Below, in pieces: positions 8,835 to 17,244 of a stretch of 57,538 nt of DNA. Source of the stretch: Bacillus sp. J33. Lineage in GTDB: Bacteria; Bacillota; Bacilli; Bacillales; Cytobacillaceae. The stretch lies in assembly GCF_000518885.1 (NCBI RefSeq), contig NZ_JAEL01000023.1:211-57748 (forward strand). The letters are read 5' to 3'. The first letter of the stretch is position 1; the number at the start of each line of letters is the position of its first letter. The position numbers were made by a program, and so were the translations under genes. The notes under the pieces are model-generated. The model made no database searches and was not told where the DNA came from. It worked only from the letters and a program-made list of their open reading frames with translations.

Positions 8835-9341
8835 TCAGCTAAGGGTCGGCACTGTTTTATTAACAGGAACCTCTACAATTGAAAACTTTCCATCCTTATT
8901 ATTTACTAATAAGCCCCGAACTTTAACATATGACGGAACTAGTGGATGATGACGAATGATATCAACACTTTTTTCGATACTGCCACTACCATTTTCTTTA
9001 CCATTTAGCCATTCATCAAGCGTACCTCCTGAAAATTCAGGCCTGCTATTTTGAAAAAGATAATCCAATGTTTGTATTTTATCTTTCATTGCTTCAAGTT
9101 GAGTTAGTACATTAACTTTGGAATTCCTCTTACCTTTTGTCCCTATAACAAAAATCTCCTCAACATTTTCCTGGTAAATAGCAATGATAACAGATCTCAT
9201 TATATCCCCATAAGGATGTGAGATATCGGTACCATAGCTTTTTATAGTCAACATGTTTTCTGATCGAATATTAGTCACTTCTTGTATAATAGGCGCCAAC
9301 CCGTCTTCAATGTCCGTTAAAAATAATGCTTTTTTATTCAT
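8835..9341 (-). CDS. Beta-carbonic-anhydrase-like protein lacking zinc ligands (YbcF-like)
   Basis: 168 residues with the layout of a small beta-carbonic anhydrase: 'KKALFLTDIEDGL' where active enzymes have C-x-D-x-R, 'NIRSENMLTIKSYG' where they have R-N-A-G, and 'VEEIFVIGTKGKR' where they have H-x2-C. No Cys or His occupies the metal positions, and I see no Cys in the protein, so the classic zinc site is absent; it is probably non-catalytic. It is 72 bp downstream of dabA on the same strand, like B. subtilis ybcF beside ybcC. It may be a regulatory or structural partner of the DAB complex. Family placement is by pattern and context. Confidence 0.65.
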   Translation of the reverse strand: MNKKALFLTDIEDGLAPIIQEVTNIRSENMLTIKSYGTDISHPYGDIMRSVIIAIYQENVEEIFVIGTKGKRNSKVNVLTQLEAMKDKIQTLDYLFQNSRPEFSGGTLDEWLNGKENGSGSIEKSVDIIRHHPLVPSYVKVRGLLVNNKDGKFSIVEVPVNKTVPTLS

Positions 9342-9413
9342 ATACGTACACCCATCCCTTCTTTATTTTTATGAACTTTTGATGGAGTAACAAACCAATG
9401 TTGTTTTCTGGAG

Positions 9414-12041
9414 TTACCAGTTTTCCCAACGTCCCTCTGGATCAATACTAGCAAGTCGAACCCATCCATTTTGAACTTTTTCTCGAAATGCTGAATCATT
9501 ATTTAATAACCGCTTTACATATTTTCTAGGTGCTTGGATGACAATCAGTAAACGAAGAGGAGAATGATAAGCTTCGTGATCTGACTGCATAACTGATTGC
9601 CAAGGCAGTCCGGCTAACAAGTCACTTGCATTCCCCTGCATTACACCGAGACCTGCTGTAACGGTTTGAGTTGCTTTATTTCCACTACCATAAAAATGAG
9701 GTGCTACCGTTGAAGCGTAATATTGCAGATTAATCCATTGGGTCACCGTTCCTGGTCCTGCAATAATATTAGCTAGGAGATCACCACTTTCATCCTGCTT
9801 CCAATCATAATTATGAAGGAAAGCTCTACCTTCCAAGTCACAATCCCGAGTTAGTTCACGTTGGCCGATAATAAAAGCGGCATTACGAGCTAATCCCCAT
9901 TCCGGACGTATCTCACTCCAATCTTCTGCAAACCGGTGTGCCTCAGCCTTGGGATTTTTAATTTTCGATTGAATATTCGGTAATTGGGTTAGACGTACTT
10001 CATTTGCTTTATGGCTCACTTTCGGCATAATAGCTTCGATACAATTAAATGCTTCTTGTGCAGCTTTAGAAAGTTCAGGAACATAAATCCAGTGTAATTC
10101 ATCCACCGATGTTATATGCTCGGCGGCTACGAAAACGGTGTCATCAGGGATTTTAATTCCTTCAGAAGAAAGCTCTTCTCTTACAGTAGGAAGGTTGCAT
10201 AAAGCAGCTAAAACCCTAGCATTGAATCCACCAGCCGCTCCACCACAGGCACCACAGTCGAGAGCGGCTGCATAGGGATTGTTGGTACTTTTGCTACCAT
10301 GTCCGCATATTACGACTAATGGTGCGAAATTCTTTGTTAACCCCATCATTTTCAGAGCTTGGCGAGCATAATTCACTTTTTCATCTTCAGAAAAACCAAC
10401 AGGTATCTCCTCTTCTTTATTATGATCATGATTAAGCGAGAGCGTTGTATTAGGTTTGCGTAACCAAGCCTCACGAAGTTCACGAATAAAACGATCTGCT
10501 CCTCTTGGCACAAAACTACGCGCTAACATTTGTAGACTAAGCCAAGGTCCACTTAGCTCAGGTAAAAGCAAGCTCGAAAGTACATTCTGTTTCATCATTT
10601 TAAATGTATAGCTTAAGGAATTAACTGCCTGCTTACGTTGTTGATATGATTTGAGTTCATTTTCATCTGCAAACTCTTTTATCTTGTGCCGAGGCTTTAG
10701 TATAACTGGCAAAGAAGAATGACTATGATTATTCCCGAGTTCACTAGTTGCGATCGGTAAGCCAAAGAAACCGGCAACTCCAACCGTTTCAAACGGACCT
10801 TCTTTTTCAAGTTGACGGCGAAAAGGTTCTGATCGTACATCAATGCAAAACGCAAATTGAGCTATTGCAGATTTTTTATCGTTGGTCTCACATTGTTTAG
10901 AGATAATCTTCTGACTTAAACGGTCTGTATGTGTTTTTTCCCAAGCTTCTAACCAAATTTTCCTGCGAAGTTTCTCATCAAAGCTATAGGCAAATGATAA
11001 ATATTCGTTTTGTTCAGCAGCTGGCATCTTTGACCATTCCTCGATTGTAAGGTCCCCCCAATGAATCCAAGATGCTAAAAGGGGAGCAATCGAAACTTTT
11101 TTCTCAGATCGTTGATTAATCAAAGGTAAGTAAGGCTTTATAAGAGCCCACTCCATGGAAATTCGAACTGCTAAATATTCTGTTAGGAGTGTATGTTCAT
11201 GGCTCGATTGTCGAGAACGCCAGAGCATCATTCCTGCCCACCCAGGTAAGGAAAGCAAATGACCTTCCAGATAAGTCTGTATTTCTGATTTTGGGATTTC
11301 TAGTGCAAATAACGCTTCTTGCAAAGCCAAATGTGCCTCTTGTGGCCAACCTTTTAAACTTTCACGTTGCTTTTTACTAAGTGCCGGATCATATTGAGTG
11401 AGACGCTGCCAAGCTCGATAGAAACCTTCCTCACGATTTGGCATTGTCCAACCCGCCTGTGAATCATCAAGAAACAATTTACACCACTTAATGACATAAT
11501 GATCGAGAATATTGACTAACCTTTCACCATCTTGATTCTCTATATTTGAACTTATTGGTTTCATTGGAAAATTCCCGATACTATCGGTATTCAGTTCACT
11601 AAAATCCTCTACCAATTTCTCCAGCTTAAGAGATGATAAAAGGCTAGAAGGTAAAGGATCTAATTTTAGCGCAGCATGACAAAATCGCTCCACCACGTCC
11701 CGTGGGATATTAAAGGAATGTGAATCAAGCCAACGCTGTAAACCCATTTTCACAAAAGCCTCATCAATCTCACCTTTATTCTTTGCCGAAAGGATCATAG
11801 AAGCACTAGGATATATATCAACATCCCGAGTATTTCTTAACCAACTTGCAACCTGGTCAAAAGATTGCTTTTCCAGTCCCATCCACGGATTGCGTGCTGC
11901 AAATGTAGAAATAGGCCCGAGTGGTGCAATCACTCGGCTAGCAGATTCTATTAAAACGTTAATATCACTTTCTTGAAAATCAATACTTGTATCTTTCTTT
12001 TTTACATTTTCTTTCGTTAACACAGATGTCCCGCTCATCAC
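9414..12041 (-). CDS. dabA: DabA, inorganic-carbon transporter subunit (DUF2309/UPF0753)
   Basis: 875 residues from the GTG at 12041 (an ATG at 12038 is the alternative; AAGGGGG serves both). DabA is a large beta-carbonic-anhydrase-like protein that, with DabB, hydrates CO2 to bicarbonate vectorially and energises inorganic-carbon accumulation at the membrane. The four zinc ligands are intact: C399-x-D401 in 'FCIDVRSEPF', H581 in 'CGHGS' and C596 in 'DCGACGG'. The H-to-C spacing of 15 equals that known for the Halothiobacillus protein. The start overlaps the TAG of dabB by one base, so the two are coupled. Usual family length is about 800-1000. Confidence 0.92.
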   Translation of the reverse strand: MMSGTSVLTKENVKKKDTSIDFQESDINVLIESASRVIAPLGPISTFAARNPWMGLEKQSFDQVASWLRNTRDVDIYPSASMILSAKNKGEIDEAFVKMGLQRWLDSHSFNIPRDVVERFCHAALKLDPLPSSLLSSLKLEKLVEDFSELNTDSIGNFPMKPISSNIENQDGERLVNILDHYVIKWCKLFLDDSQAGWTMPNREEGFYRAWQRLTQYDPALSKKQRESLKGWPQEAHLALQEALFALEIPKSEIQTYLEGHLLSLPGWAGMMLWRSRQSSHEHTLLTEYLAVRISMEWALIKPYLPLINQRSEKKVSIAPLLASWIHWGDLTIEEWSKMPAAEQNEYLSFAYSFDEKLRRKIWLEAWEKTHTDRLSQKIISKQCETNDKKSAIAQFAFCIDVRSEPFRRQLEKEGPFETVGVAGFFGLPIATSELGNNHSHSSLPVILKPRHKIKEFADENELKSYQQRKQAVNSLSYTFKMMKQNVLSSLLLPELSGPWLSLQMLARSFVPRGADRFIRELREAWLRKPNTTLSLNHDHNKEEEIPVGFSEDEKVNYARQALKMMGLTKNFAPLVVICGHGSKSTNNPYAAALDCGACGGAAGGFNARVLAALCNLPTVREELSSEGIKIPDDTVFVAAEHITSVDELHWIYVPELSKAAQEAFNCIEAIMPKVSHKANEVRLTQLPNIQSKIKNPKAEAHRFAEDWSEIRPEWGLARNAAFIIGQRELTRDCDLEGRAFLHNYDWKQDESGDLLANIIAGPGTVTQWINLQYYASTVAPHFYGSGNKATQTVTAGLGVMQGNASDLLAGLPWQSVMQSDHEAYHSPLRLLIVIQAPRKYVKRLLNNDSAFREKVQNGWVRLASIDPEGRWENW

Positions 12042-13570
12042 TAATTACCCCCTTTAGATAAATATTGTTTTAGGTAGTTTGGATGACTTTCAACTGACTT
12101 TGTTTTTGCTTCACCTAATTGCACTAACCAAAGATAGAGTACTGTGAAGGAGACAGAAGAACGATTACGAATAACCCGCGAACCTATCGCATTACCAAAT
12201 AGCAAGAGACAGACGACAATAATGACAACTGCCATTGGAGGTTGAACACTTTGAAAAACGGTTGTATGCAACCACTCATAGAAAAGGTTATGAATGATAA
12301 AATAAATGAGAGCAGCTCCTGCTAAAAATGACAAGCCGGCAATTCGGCCAATTCTTCCCTCTCCAAAAGCTACGAGCTGTGTCCAAGAAACAGACAATGA
12401 CCACCCTAAGATTAACGCACTAATCAATTGATACCCCTTTTCAGGAGCCATGAGCCAAAAGGCACCCCCTACAGCTATACCTAAAGCCCGACCAGCCATG
12501 ATCCATAAATAGGATGATCTTTCATTAATACGAGGCGATACTTCGAAACGACGCACTGCCGAACCGGCCTGTAAAAACAGCGTAGCTTTGAACAAACCAT
12601 GTAAAATAAGATGAATAATAGCTGCAATATACGCACCTAATGCACACTGAATAAGCATGAACCCCATTTGTCCAATCGTGGAGCCTACTAACTGACGTTT
12701 ATAGTCAACCTGGACTAAACTAATTCCAGATCCAATCAATACAGAAATACTTGCAAGAATAAGTAATATAATCGAAGCTATATCACCATTAAAAAGAGGG
12801 GAAAATCGGGTTAGCATAATCCCACCTGCATTTACTAAGCCTGCATGCATAATCGCAGAAACAGGAGTCGGGGCAACAACAGACTCAATTAACCACCGTT
12901 GGAAAGGCCATTGGGCTGCAGGAATTATCACAGCTAATATAATCAATAAATTAATCCCTGTTTTATCCCATGATCCAAGTTGAGCTAAGCTTTCATTTGT
13001 TAGAGCTAATGATAACTGCCATTGACCTGTGACTTGAAAAAGCCAAATCATTGCGAATAACAAGGAAAACCAACTTAATATAAATAATCGGCCAGAAACC
13101 TTGGCTGCTTCACCAGCTACTTTCCAAGCACTGTTTAACCTTATCAGTAAGGTTAGCCCGACGAGAGTTGCTCCCCAAGATATAATCATCAAGCGGAGAT
13201 CAGCACTTAACCATGCAATTGAAACAGCACCTGTAGTGAACGTAAAAAGTGTAAAATATTTTCGATAAGAACGATCTCCCATTAAATAACGTACAGAAAA
13301 ACGCTGAATAATTAAGCCAATTGTAAGAACAAAGAAAACCATTAACCAAGCTAAGGAATCTAGGTACCAAGGACCAACACCTCTATTCATACTGTTACTA
13401 GTGAGAGCCAATAAGGAAACTATTAATGGTAAAGCCACGATACCGATATGAATACGAACAAAACTTAATGGTATCCGTGGGTATAAAAACAAAAGACCAC
13501 TCAGTCCAGAAATAACAAGCGTAATAAAAAATAATGATAACAACGGTGATGAGCTCAAAGAACCTAACAT
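12041..13570 (-). CDS. dabB: DabB, NuoL/MrpA-like membrane subunit of the DAB carbon transporter
   Basis: 509 residues, about 13-14 membrane helices of the proton-conducting NADH dehydrogenase subunit 5 family. Characteristic blocks include 'VVAPTPVSAIMHAGLVNAGG' and 'IIHLILHGLFKATLFLQAG', with the conserved His and Lys of the proton channel. It is the membrane partner of DabA, probably coupling proton or sodium flow to CO2 hydration. It lies immediately upstream of dabA with a one-base overlap. Upstream are a 21-codon ORF (13586-13651) and a terminator-like hairpin (13700-13763). Confidence 0.9.
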   Translation of the reverse strand: MLGSLSSSPLLSLFFITLVISGLSGLLFLYPRIPLSFVRIHIGIVALPLIVSLLALTSNSMNRGVGPWYLDSLAWLMVFFVLTIGLIIQRFSVRYLMGDRSYRKYFTLFTFTTGAVSIAWLSADLRLMIISWGATLVGLTLLIRLNSAWKVAGEAAKVSGRLFILSWFSLLFAMIWLFQVTGQWQLSLALTNESLAQLGSWDKTGINLLIILAVIIPAAQWPFQRWLIESVVAPTPVSAIMHAGLVNAGGIMLTRFSPLFNGDIASIILLILASISVLIGSGISLVQVDYKRQLVGSTIGQMGFMLIQCALGAYIAAIIHLILHGLFKATLFLQAGSAVRRFEVSPRINERSSYLWIMAGRALGIAVGGAFWLMAPEKGYQLISALILGWSLSVSWTQLVAFGEGRIGRIAGLSFLAGAALIYFIIHNLFYEWLHTTVFQSVQPPMAVVIIVVCLLLFGNAIGSRVIRNRSSVSFTVLYLWLVQLGEAKTKSVESHPNYLKQYLSKGGN

Positions 13571-13585
13571 AAAACATTTCCCCTT

Positions 13586-13651
13586 CTATGGCTTTAACAT
13601 ATTAATAATTACTTTTAAAAAGGCCTTATATCTTTCTAAAAAGGCATTCAT
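13586..13651 (-). CDS. 21-residue ORF ahead of dabB (possible leader peptide)
   Basis: ATG at 13651 is preceded by AAAGGAG with 8-base spacing and reads MNAFLERYKAFLKVIINMLK-P before a TAG 15 bases upstream of the dabB ATG. AAGGGG for dabB lies in the short gap, so translation could be coupled. The peptide is amphipathic or weakly hydrophobic. No database family is recognisable; it may be a tiny DAB subunit, a leader peptide or chance. Confidence 0.4.
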   Translation of the reverse strand: MNAFLERYKAFLKVIINMLKP

Positions 13652-13699
13652 TATATTTGCTCCTTTAGGATTTTTTGAATAAATTTGTATTTACTCAAT

Positions 13700-13763
13700 A
13701 AAAAAACCGACAACCTCAGGATTCAATGATTATTTAAAACCATTGAACCTTGAAAATTGTCGG
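13700..13763 (-). terminator. Terminator or attenuator hairpin upstream of dabB
   Basis: On the minus strand, CCGACAA (13763-13757) pairs with TTGTCGG (13713-13707) and an inner TTCAATGG/CATTGAA pairing extends it, followed by seven T. It ends about 50 bases before the 21-codon ORF. It either insulates the operon or, if a promoter lies at 13800-13850, acts as an attenuator. Confidence 0.6.
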
Positions 13764-14134
13764 CTTCACTTCAACTAACCTGGCGAAGTTTTTTGAAGAG
13801 CTACCTTTTTATAGTTTATATTACTTTATATTTTACATTCTTACTAAAGAAAATAACGGATAACTTAATTCAGTCGCTTATTATGAAATAAATCGATTTA
13901 TGTTACTCTTCCTTTTTATTTATATTAGGATACCTTTTCCAGTCAATATTAAAAGAATGCTAAAGGCCTAATTACAAAAAAAGGGGAAATAACATCTACC
14001 GATTATTAATTTAAATATAAAATATGACAAATTAAAAAAAATGTCAACAAGAAAGCACCCATATACTGTTTCATTGGAATTCAACATAAAGGTTGGAATA
14101 CACAGAAAAGCTACACAGGAACACAGAGTTCCCT
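13764..14134. other. AT-rich spacer upstream of the dab operon, next to IS debris
   Basis: No ORF with a ribosome site. On the minus strand, -10-like TATAAA/TATAAAC sequences occur around 13815-13835 and could supply a dab promoter, but no convincing -35 element is seen. Confidence 0.4.
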
Positions 14135-14490
14135 AACCTATTGAACCGTCAATTTAAACAGGATTTTCCTGGAAAAGTACTTCTTACAGATATCGCATAT
14201 TTATATTATGGGTAAGGTCAAAAAGCTTATTTATCAACGATTAAAGATGTTTCCACCAATGAAATAGTAGTTTATCATGTTTCAAAGTATGACTATGGAA
14301 TTGGCAGCCGAAATCTCTAAAAACGCTAAAGTAGAATAAAAACTTTAAGAAGGCAAAAGATGCTTTAATTCACTCGGACCAAGGCGTTCACTATACACAC
14401 CCTGATTATCAAAAGTTAATGAAAAAATGAGGATTACGTCAGTCCATGTCCAGAAGAGGAAACTGTTGGGACAATGCCCCAAGGTTTTTC
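14135..14490 (+). pseudogene. Degenerate IS3-family (IS150-like) transposase OrfB
   Basis: Fragments of the DDE integrase core are readable but broken by stops and frameshifts: 'LLTDIAYLYYG' (first catalytic Asp), 'AYLSTIKDVSTNEIVVYHVS', then in another frame 'ALIHSDQGVHYTHPDYQKLM' (second Asp) and, after an in-frame TGA, the hallmark 'SMSRRGNCWDNAP'. The C-terminal third is unrecognisable. No terminal inverted repeats could be defined. Confidence 0.85.
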
Positions 14491-14732
14491 CGGAGGTACC
14501 CTAAATCGGGATTTTACAGCCTCCGGTTTAAACAGGATCACTTGTGGTCCCCCTTGAGCTATACGCATCACCATATTGAGCCGTTAGCCTACCTCCATCA
14601 TCTTTCATTGATTCCCTCAGCATCTTTTTAAAGTTCATCATCCAATGATAGTCTTTAGGAATAGATTCTATTTGTTTGCTGGCAGCTTCTTCACCCAGGA
14701 CCCCTCCAATGATATCCTTTAAGCAGGCAGGT

Positions 14733-14755
14733 CAGGAGGAGTCCTGGCTTTTTTT
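14733..14755 (+). terminator. Rho-independent terminator
   Basis: CAGGA (14733-14737) pairs with TCCTG (14742-14746), short loop, then seven T (14749-14755), plus orientation. It may belong to the decayed transposase unit. Confidence 0.45.
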
Positions 14756-14759
14756 GTCC

Positions 14760-14939
14760 TTACAAATCATTTTTTAGTTTTTTAAGGAATCCCGGAATGA
14801 TTGTCTTATTTCTGCAGTTATTGCAATATACCCCGTCAACCCCTTTAATAAAGTAAGTTTCCATGATGTATTGTGGGATTGGCCGGGGCACACCACATTT
14901 AGAACAAAACAATAAATAGCTTGTTTTTTTCTCGGACAT
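14760..14939 (-). CDS. Small zinc-ribbon protein
   Basis: 59 residues with two Cys pairs, FCSKCG (near residue 12-16) and YCNNCRN (near 39-42), separated by about 25 residues: a likely single zinc ribbon. The ATG at 14939 follows GGGGAAGGGG. No catalytic domain. A frameshifted ORF with the same CxxCG-PRP pattern is at 16738-16905. Function unknown; such proteins bind nucleic acid or partner proteins. Confidence 0.65.
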   Translation of the reverse strand: MSEKKTSYLLFCSKCGVPRPIPQYIMETYFIKGVDGVYCNNCRNKTIIPGFLKKLKNDL

Positions 14940-15121
14940 ACCCCTTCCCCCTTATATTAATAGTACTTGGTTTACTTCATTATTAATATTATTCGGGATG
15001 TTCTTATCTTTTCCTGTTACAAAGGCCGCAAATCAACACCTTCTTTTCTTTCCAAATTTTTATTTCAATCTAACTTCCCATTAAGTATAATTATCTAAAT
15101 TACTTATAAAGGATGGACGCC

Positions 15122-15736
15122 ATGTTCAAAAAATTCTTTGGAAAAAACGATACAGTTGCTGACTTCTGGGATTGGTTTGAAAAAAATTCACAAGACTATC
15201 TTCAGTTAAAAGAAGAAACTATAAATCCTCTGTTTAACAAATTAGGTAATCAGTTATCTAGGATAAATATAGATTTAACCTTTGAGTTTAGTGCAGATCT
15301 TATTGATGGAAAGAGAGAATTTATTATAAGCGCTGATGGTGTTCTGTCTGCTTTTCCAGATGTCATTAACCTTGTTGAAAAAGCGCCCGATCTTAATGGT
15401 TTTAAAATAATTGCTTTTCGTCAAAAAAGTAATATTGATGATATATCCACTATCGATTATGAAGATATTAGTTTAGGTCCAGATGATGTCTATTTCACTT
15501 ACAGAAAAAATGGTGACACTTTAGACATTGTTTTATTTCTAAGAGGTTATGACTCTGATTTTGAAGAATGGGAAAACGCAGCCTTTATATTATTAGACTC
15601 TATTATTGGAGAATATGATGTAGCTACTAAAATAGGAAATATTGATATGCTGCCTTATAAAGAAAACCCTCATTTAAAACCTATTGTAGAATTCCCCTTA
15701 TTAATAAATAAGGAGGTAACTGGGATAAGCTTATAA
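15122..15736 (+). CDS. Conserved-looking hypothetical cytosolic protein
   Basis: 204 residues, acidic, no signal peptide or membrane segment. It starts with an amphipathic 'MFKKFFGKNDTVADFWDWFE' helix; the middle region has alternating strands ('INIDLTFEFSADLIDGKREF', 'DIVLFLRGYDSDFEEW'). I start it at ATG 15122 because AAAGGATG lies 7-10 bases upstream; the ATG at 15113 would overlap that site. It stands alone between the IS remnant and a Spo0E-like gene. I do not recognise the family. Confidence 0.65.
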   Translation: MFKKFFGKNDTVADFWDWFEKNSQDYLQLKEETINPLFNKLGNQLSRINIDLTFEFSADLIDGKREFIISADGVLSAFPDVINLVEKAPDLNGFKIIAFRQKSNIDDISTIDYEDISLGPDDVYFTYRKNGDTLDIVLFLRGYDSDFEEWENAAFILLDSIIGEYDVATKIGNIDMLPYKENPHLKPIVEFPLLINKEVTGISL

Positions 15737-15890
15737 AGCTAGTCCCTATTAATTTCCTGTACCCCACTAATTCATTTTTGCTAATTTTATTTTTTGTAAT
15801 TTATTGACAAGTTTTGTCGAAATCATTCATTATTTTTCCTTTACCTGTAATAATAGTTCCTGGACTTTTATTATTTAAAGGAGCAAATAA

Positions 15891-16049
15891 ATGTGTCGTT
15901 TTTGCCGTGATCTTAGAAAAAAGATTCAATTTTATAGAAAAACCCTAATTGAAACAGGAATAAACAAAGGATTACAAGATCCTGAGACTTTAAAAAACAG
16001 TCAGATATTGGATGAACTAATCTTCAGGTATCAGTCTAAATGTAAGTAG
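15891..16049 (+). CDS. Spo0E-family aspartyl-phosphate phosphatase
   Basis: 52 residues, a two-helix hairpin with the Spo0E signature: an N-terminal helix ending 'LIETGINKG', then 'LQDPETLKNSQILDELIFRY' containing the SQxLD motif that contacts the response regulator. Family members dephosphorylate Spo0A~P and delay sporulation. ATG 15891 follows AAAGGAG (15877-15883) at good spacing, and a terminator follows at 16078. The length is typical of short Spo0E paralogues (45-60 residues). Its target (Spo0A or another regulator) is inferred from the family. Confidence 0.85.
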   Translation: MCRFCRDLRKKIQFYRKTLIETGINKGLQDPETLKNSQILDELIFRYQSKCK

Positions 16050-16077
16050 CTTTTCAATGTATGAATCGCTTACTATC

Positions 16078-16099
16078 ACCGCGAATATGCGGTTTTTTT
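16078..16099 (+). terminator. Terminator of the Spo0E-like gene
   Basis: ACCGC (16078-16082) / GCGGT (16089-16093) followed by seven T. Confidence 0.8.
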
Positions 16100-16282
16100 A
16101 TTGTTAATATGCATTGATGTACATAATACTTTTTTTTGCTGGGTACTTTATTGTTACCGAGCACGGCTGGTCCTCCACTATTGAACATACTAGACATGCT
16201 AACTTTAAAGAGAATGACCCTTAGTTAACTCCTTTCTAAATAATGCTCTGTGGACTCTTACTCGAAATAGAGGTGTCTTATT

Positions 16283-16411
16283 ATGCTTAGTTGGCTAGAC
16301 GAAAATACTTTAAAAAATGTTTACTTCTTATTAGCTATCCCATTAATTCTGTTTTTGGTTTGGATTATAGCTTCTTTCTTGGTAATAAGAGCTTCGATAA
16401 AAGAAAAATGA
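16283..16411 (+). CDS. 42-residue single-pass membrane micro-protein
   Basis: ATG at 16283 after AGAGGTG. An N-terminal polar segment 'MLSWLDENTLKNV' is followed by one strongly hydrophobic helix ('YFLLAIPLILFLVWIIASFL') and a short basic tail 'RASIKEK'. Not a recognisable family; plausible as a small membrane-regulatory protein, but short enough to be chance. Confidence 0.5.
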   Translation: MLSWLDENTLKNVYFLLAIPLILFLVWIIASFLVIRASIKEK

Positions 16412-16540
16412 TCATAATTGCCCGTTTGTTTCCTTGTCTTTAAAAGGCTTATTTTGTGAAATTTTAGCGACGGTCTTGAAATACTATTGAATTGATTCAT
16501 AATAAATGTATCTTATTATTTTCTGAAAGGAGCCTTAGCA

Positions 16541-16687
16541 TTGGATGAACTTTCACTCTCTTTCACAAGAGAGCTGACAAAATTGGTTGATGATTATTTT
16601 AAATGCAATGATGAGAAAATTAAGGATCAAATCCATTCAGATATTGTGCTTTTAACCGAAGCTTTTATGATATGTGATGCTCCCTAA
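16541..16687 (+). CDS. 48-residue hypothetical protein (TTG start)
   Basis: TTG at 16541 preceded by GAAAGGAG at optimal spacing. The product is helical and acidic ('LDELSLSFTRELTKLVDDYF', then 'KIKDQIHSDIVLLTEAF'). The helix-turn-helix hairpin size recalls Spo0E-type peptides but lacks the SQxLD motif. Function unknown. Confidence 0.5.
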   Translation: MDELSLSFTRELTKLVDDYFKCNDEKIKDQIHSDIVLLTEAFMICDAP

Positions 16688-16737
16688 ATCATAGTTATGT
16701 TCCATACTAGGTTCCGCTATGCAGCCTCCAGTTTATT

Positions 16738-16905
16738 TTAGTTACATACTGGTTTGTGTTTTTCCGAATAGCATTTCACACATGGACCCTCCATGTAGTA
16801 ATAATTGGCCTGGGCTTTCCACAAACCCTGCAGATCTTTAAGTAAGTATTCCAACGCTGATTGCAGTCTCTGCATTCAAGGAATAGTTCCCTGAAAAGTG
16901 CTTTA
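16738..16905 (-). pseudogene. Frameshifted zinc-ribbon protein remnant
   Basis: Minus-strand frame A reads 'LECRDCNQRWNTYLKICRVC' then 'GKPRPIITT' and stops; frame B, one shift away, continues 'YYYMEGPCVKCYSEKHKPV' and CN stop. Joined, they give a CxxC-CxxCG-PRP-CxxC protein resembling the intact zinc ribbon at 14760-14939. No start with a ribosome site is visible. Confidence 0.4.
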
Positions 16906-17035
16906 CTATTAAGGATTGGCGCTTTTTTCTTTTTGTTACAGAAAATCAACAAATATTTACAAGCATTTATAACTATTTTAAAGCTCGGGTGCTATTTTAT
17001 AGGAAGTGGGGATAGCAAGTGTGGCTATCATGGCG

Positions 17036-17069
17036 CTTGGCGAAGGAGGAGCCAAGTGCGTTGTTTTTT
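17036..17069 (+). terminator. Hairpin with T-tract, orphan terminator
   Basis: CTTGGC (17036-17041) / GCCAAG (17051-17056), then TGCG and TTGTTTTTT. No gene reads into it from the left except the 48-codon ORF 350 bp away, so it might end a small RNA. Confidence 0.4.
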
Positions 17070-17204
17070 CTAGGAAATAACCGGACTTGGCTCGACAATA
17101 TGATCGAAGAATATATAATATGCTTTTTGTTTTTATCTAACAAGTTATTTTGACCAGCAGCATTAACTTATTTTCAAGATAATCTTTTCCAAGGATATGC
17201 TCTG

Positions 17205-17234
17205 AAAAAAAGTATGCTGCTCAACTCAGCATAC
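17205..17234 (-). terminator. Terminator of the lutABC operon
   Basis: GTATGCTG (17212-17219) / CAGCATAC (17227-17234); on the minus strand followed by seven T (17211-17205). Confidence 0.85.
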
Positions 17235-17244
17235 CCTTGCCCTT

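Larger units (their letters stand above)
16688..17244. other. Intergenic region with a zinc-ribbon remnant and hairpins
   Basis: Holds a frameshifted zinc-ribbon ORF (16738-16905, minus), a plus-strand terminator-like hairpin (17036-17069) and the lut terminator (17205-17234). The plus ORF at 16861-17073 has no support. Confidence 0.5.

Noticed and set aside
8432..8949. Two plus-strand ORFs of 86 codons
   Set aside because: No ribosome binding sites, improbable composition, one overlaps the carbonic-anhydrase-like gene.
16861..17073. 70-codon plus ORF
   Set aside because: No ribosome site; runs over a terminator hairpin and opposite a zinc-ribbon remnant.
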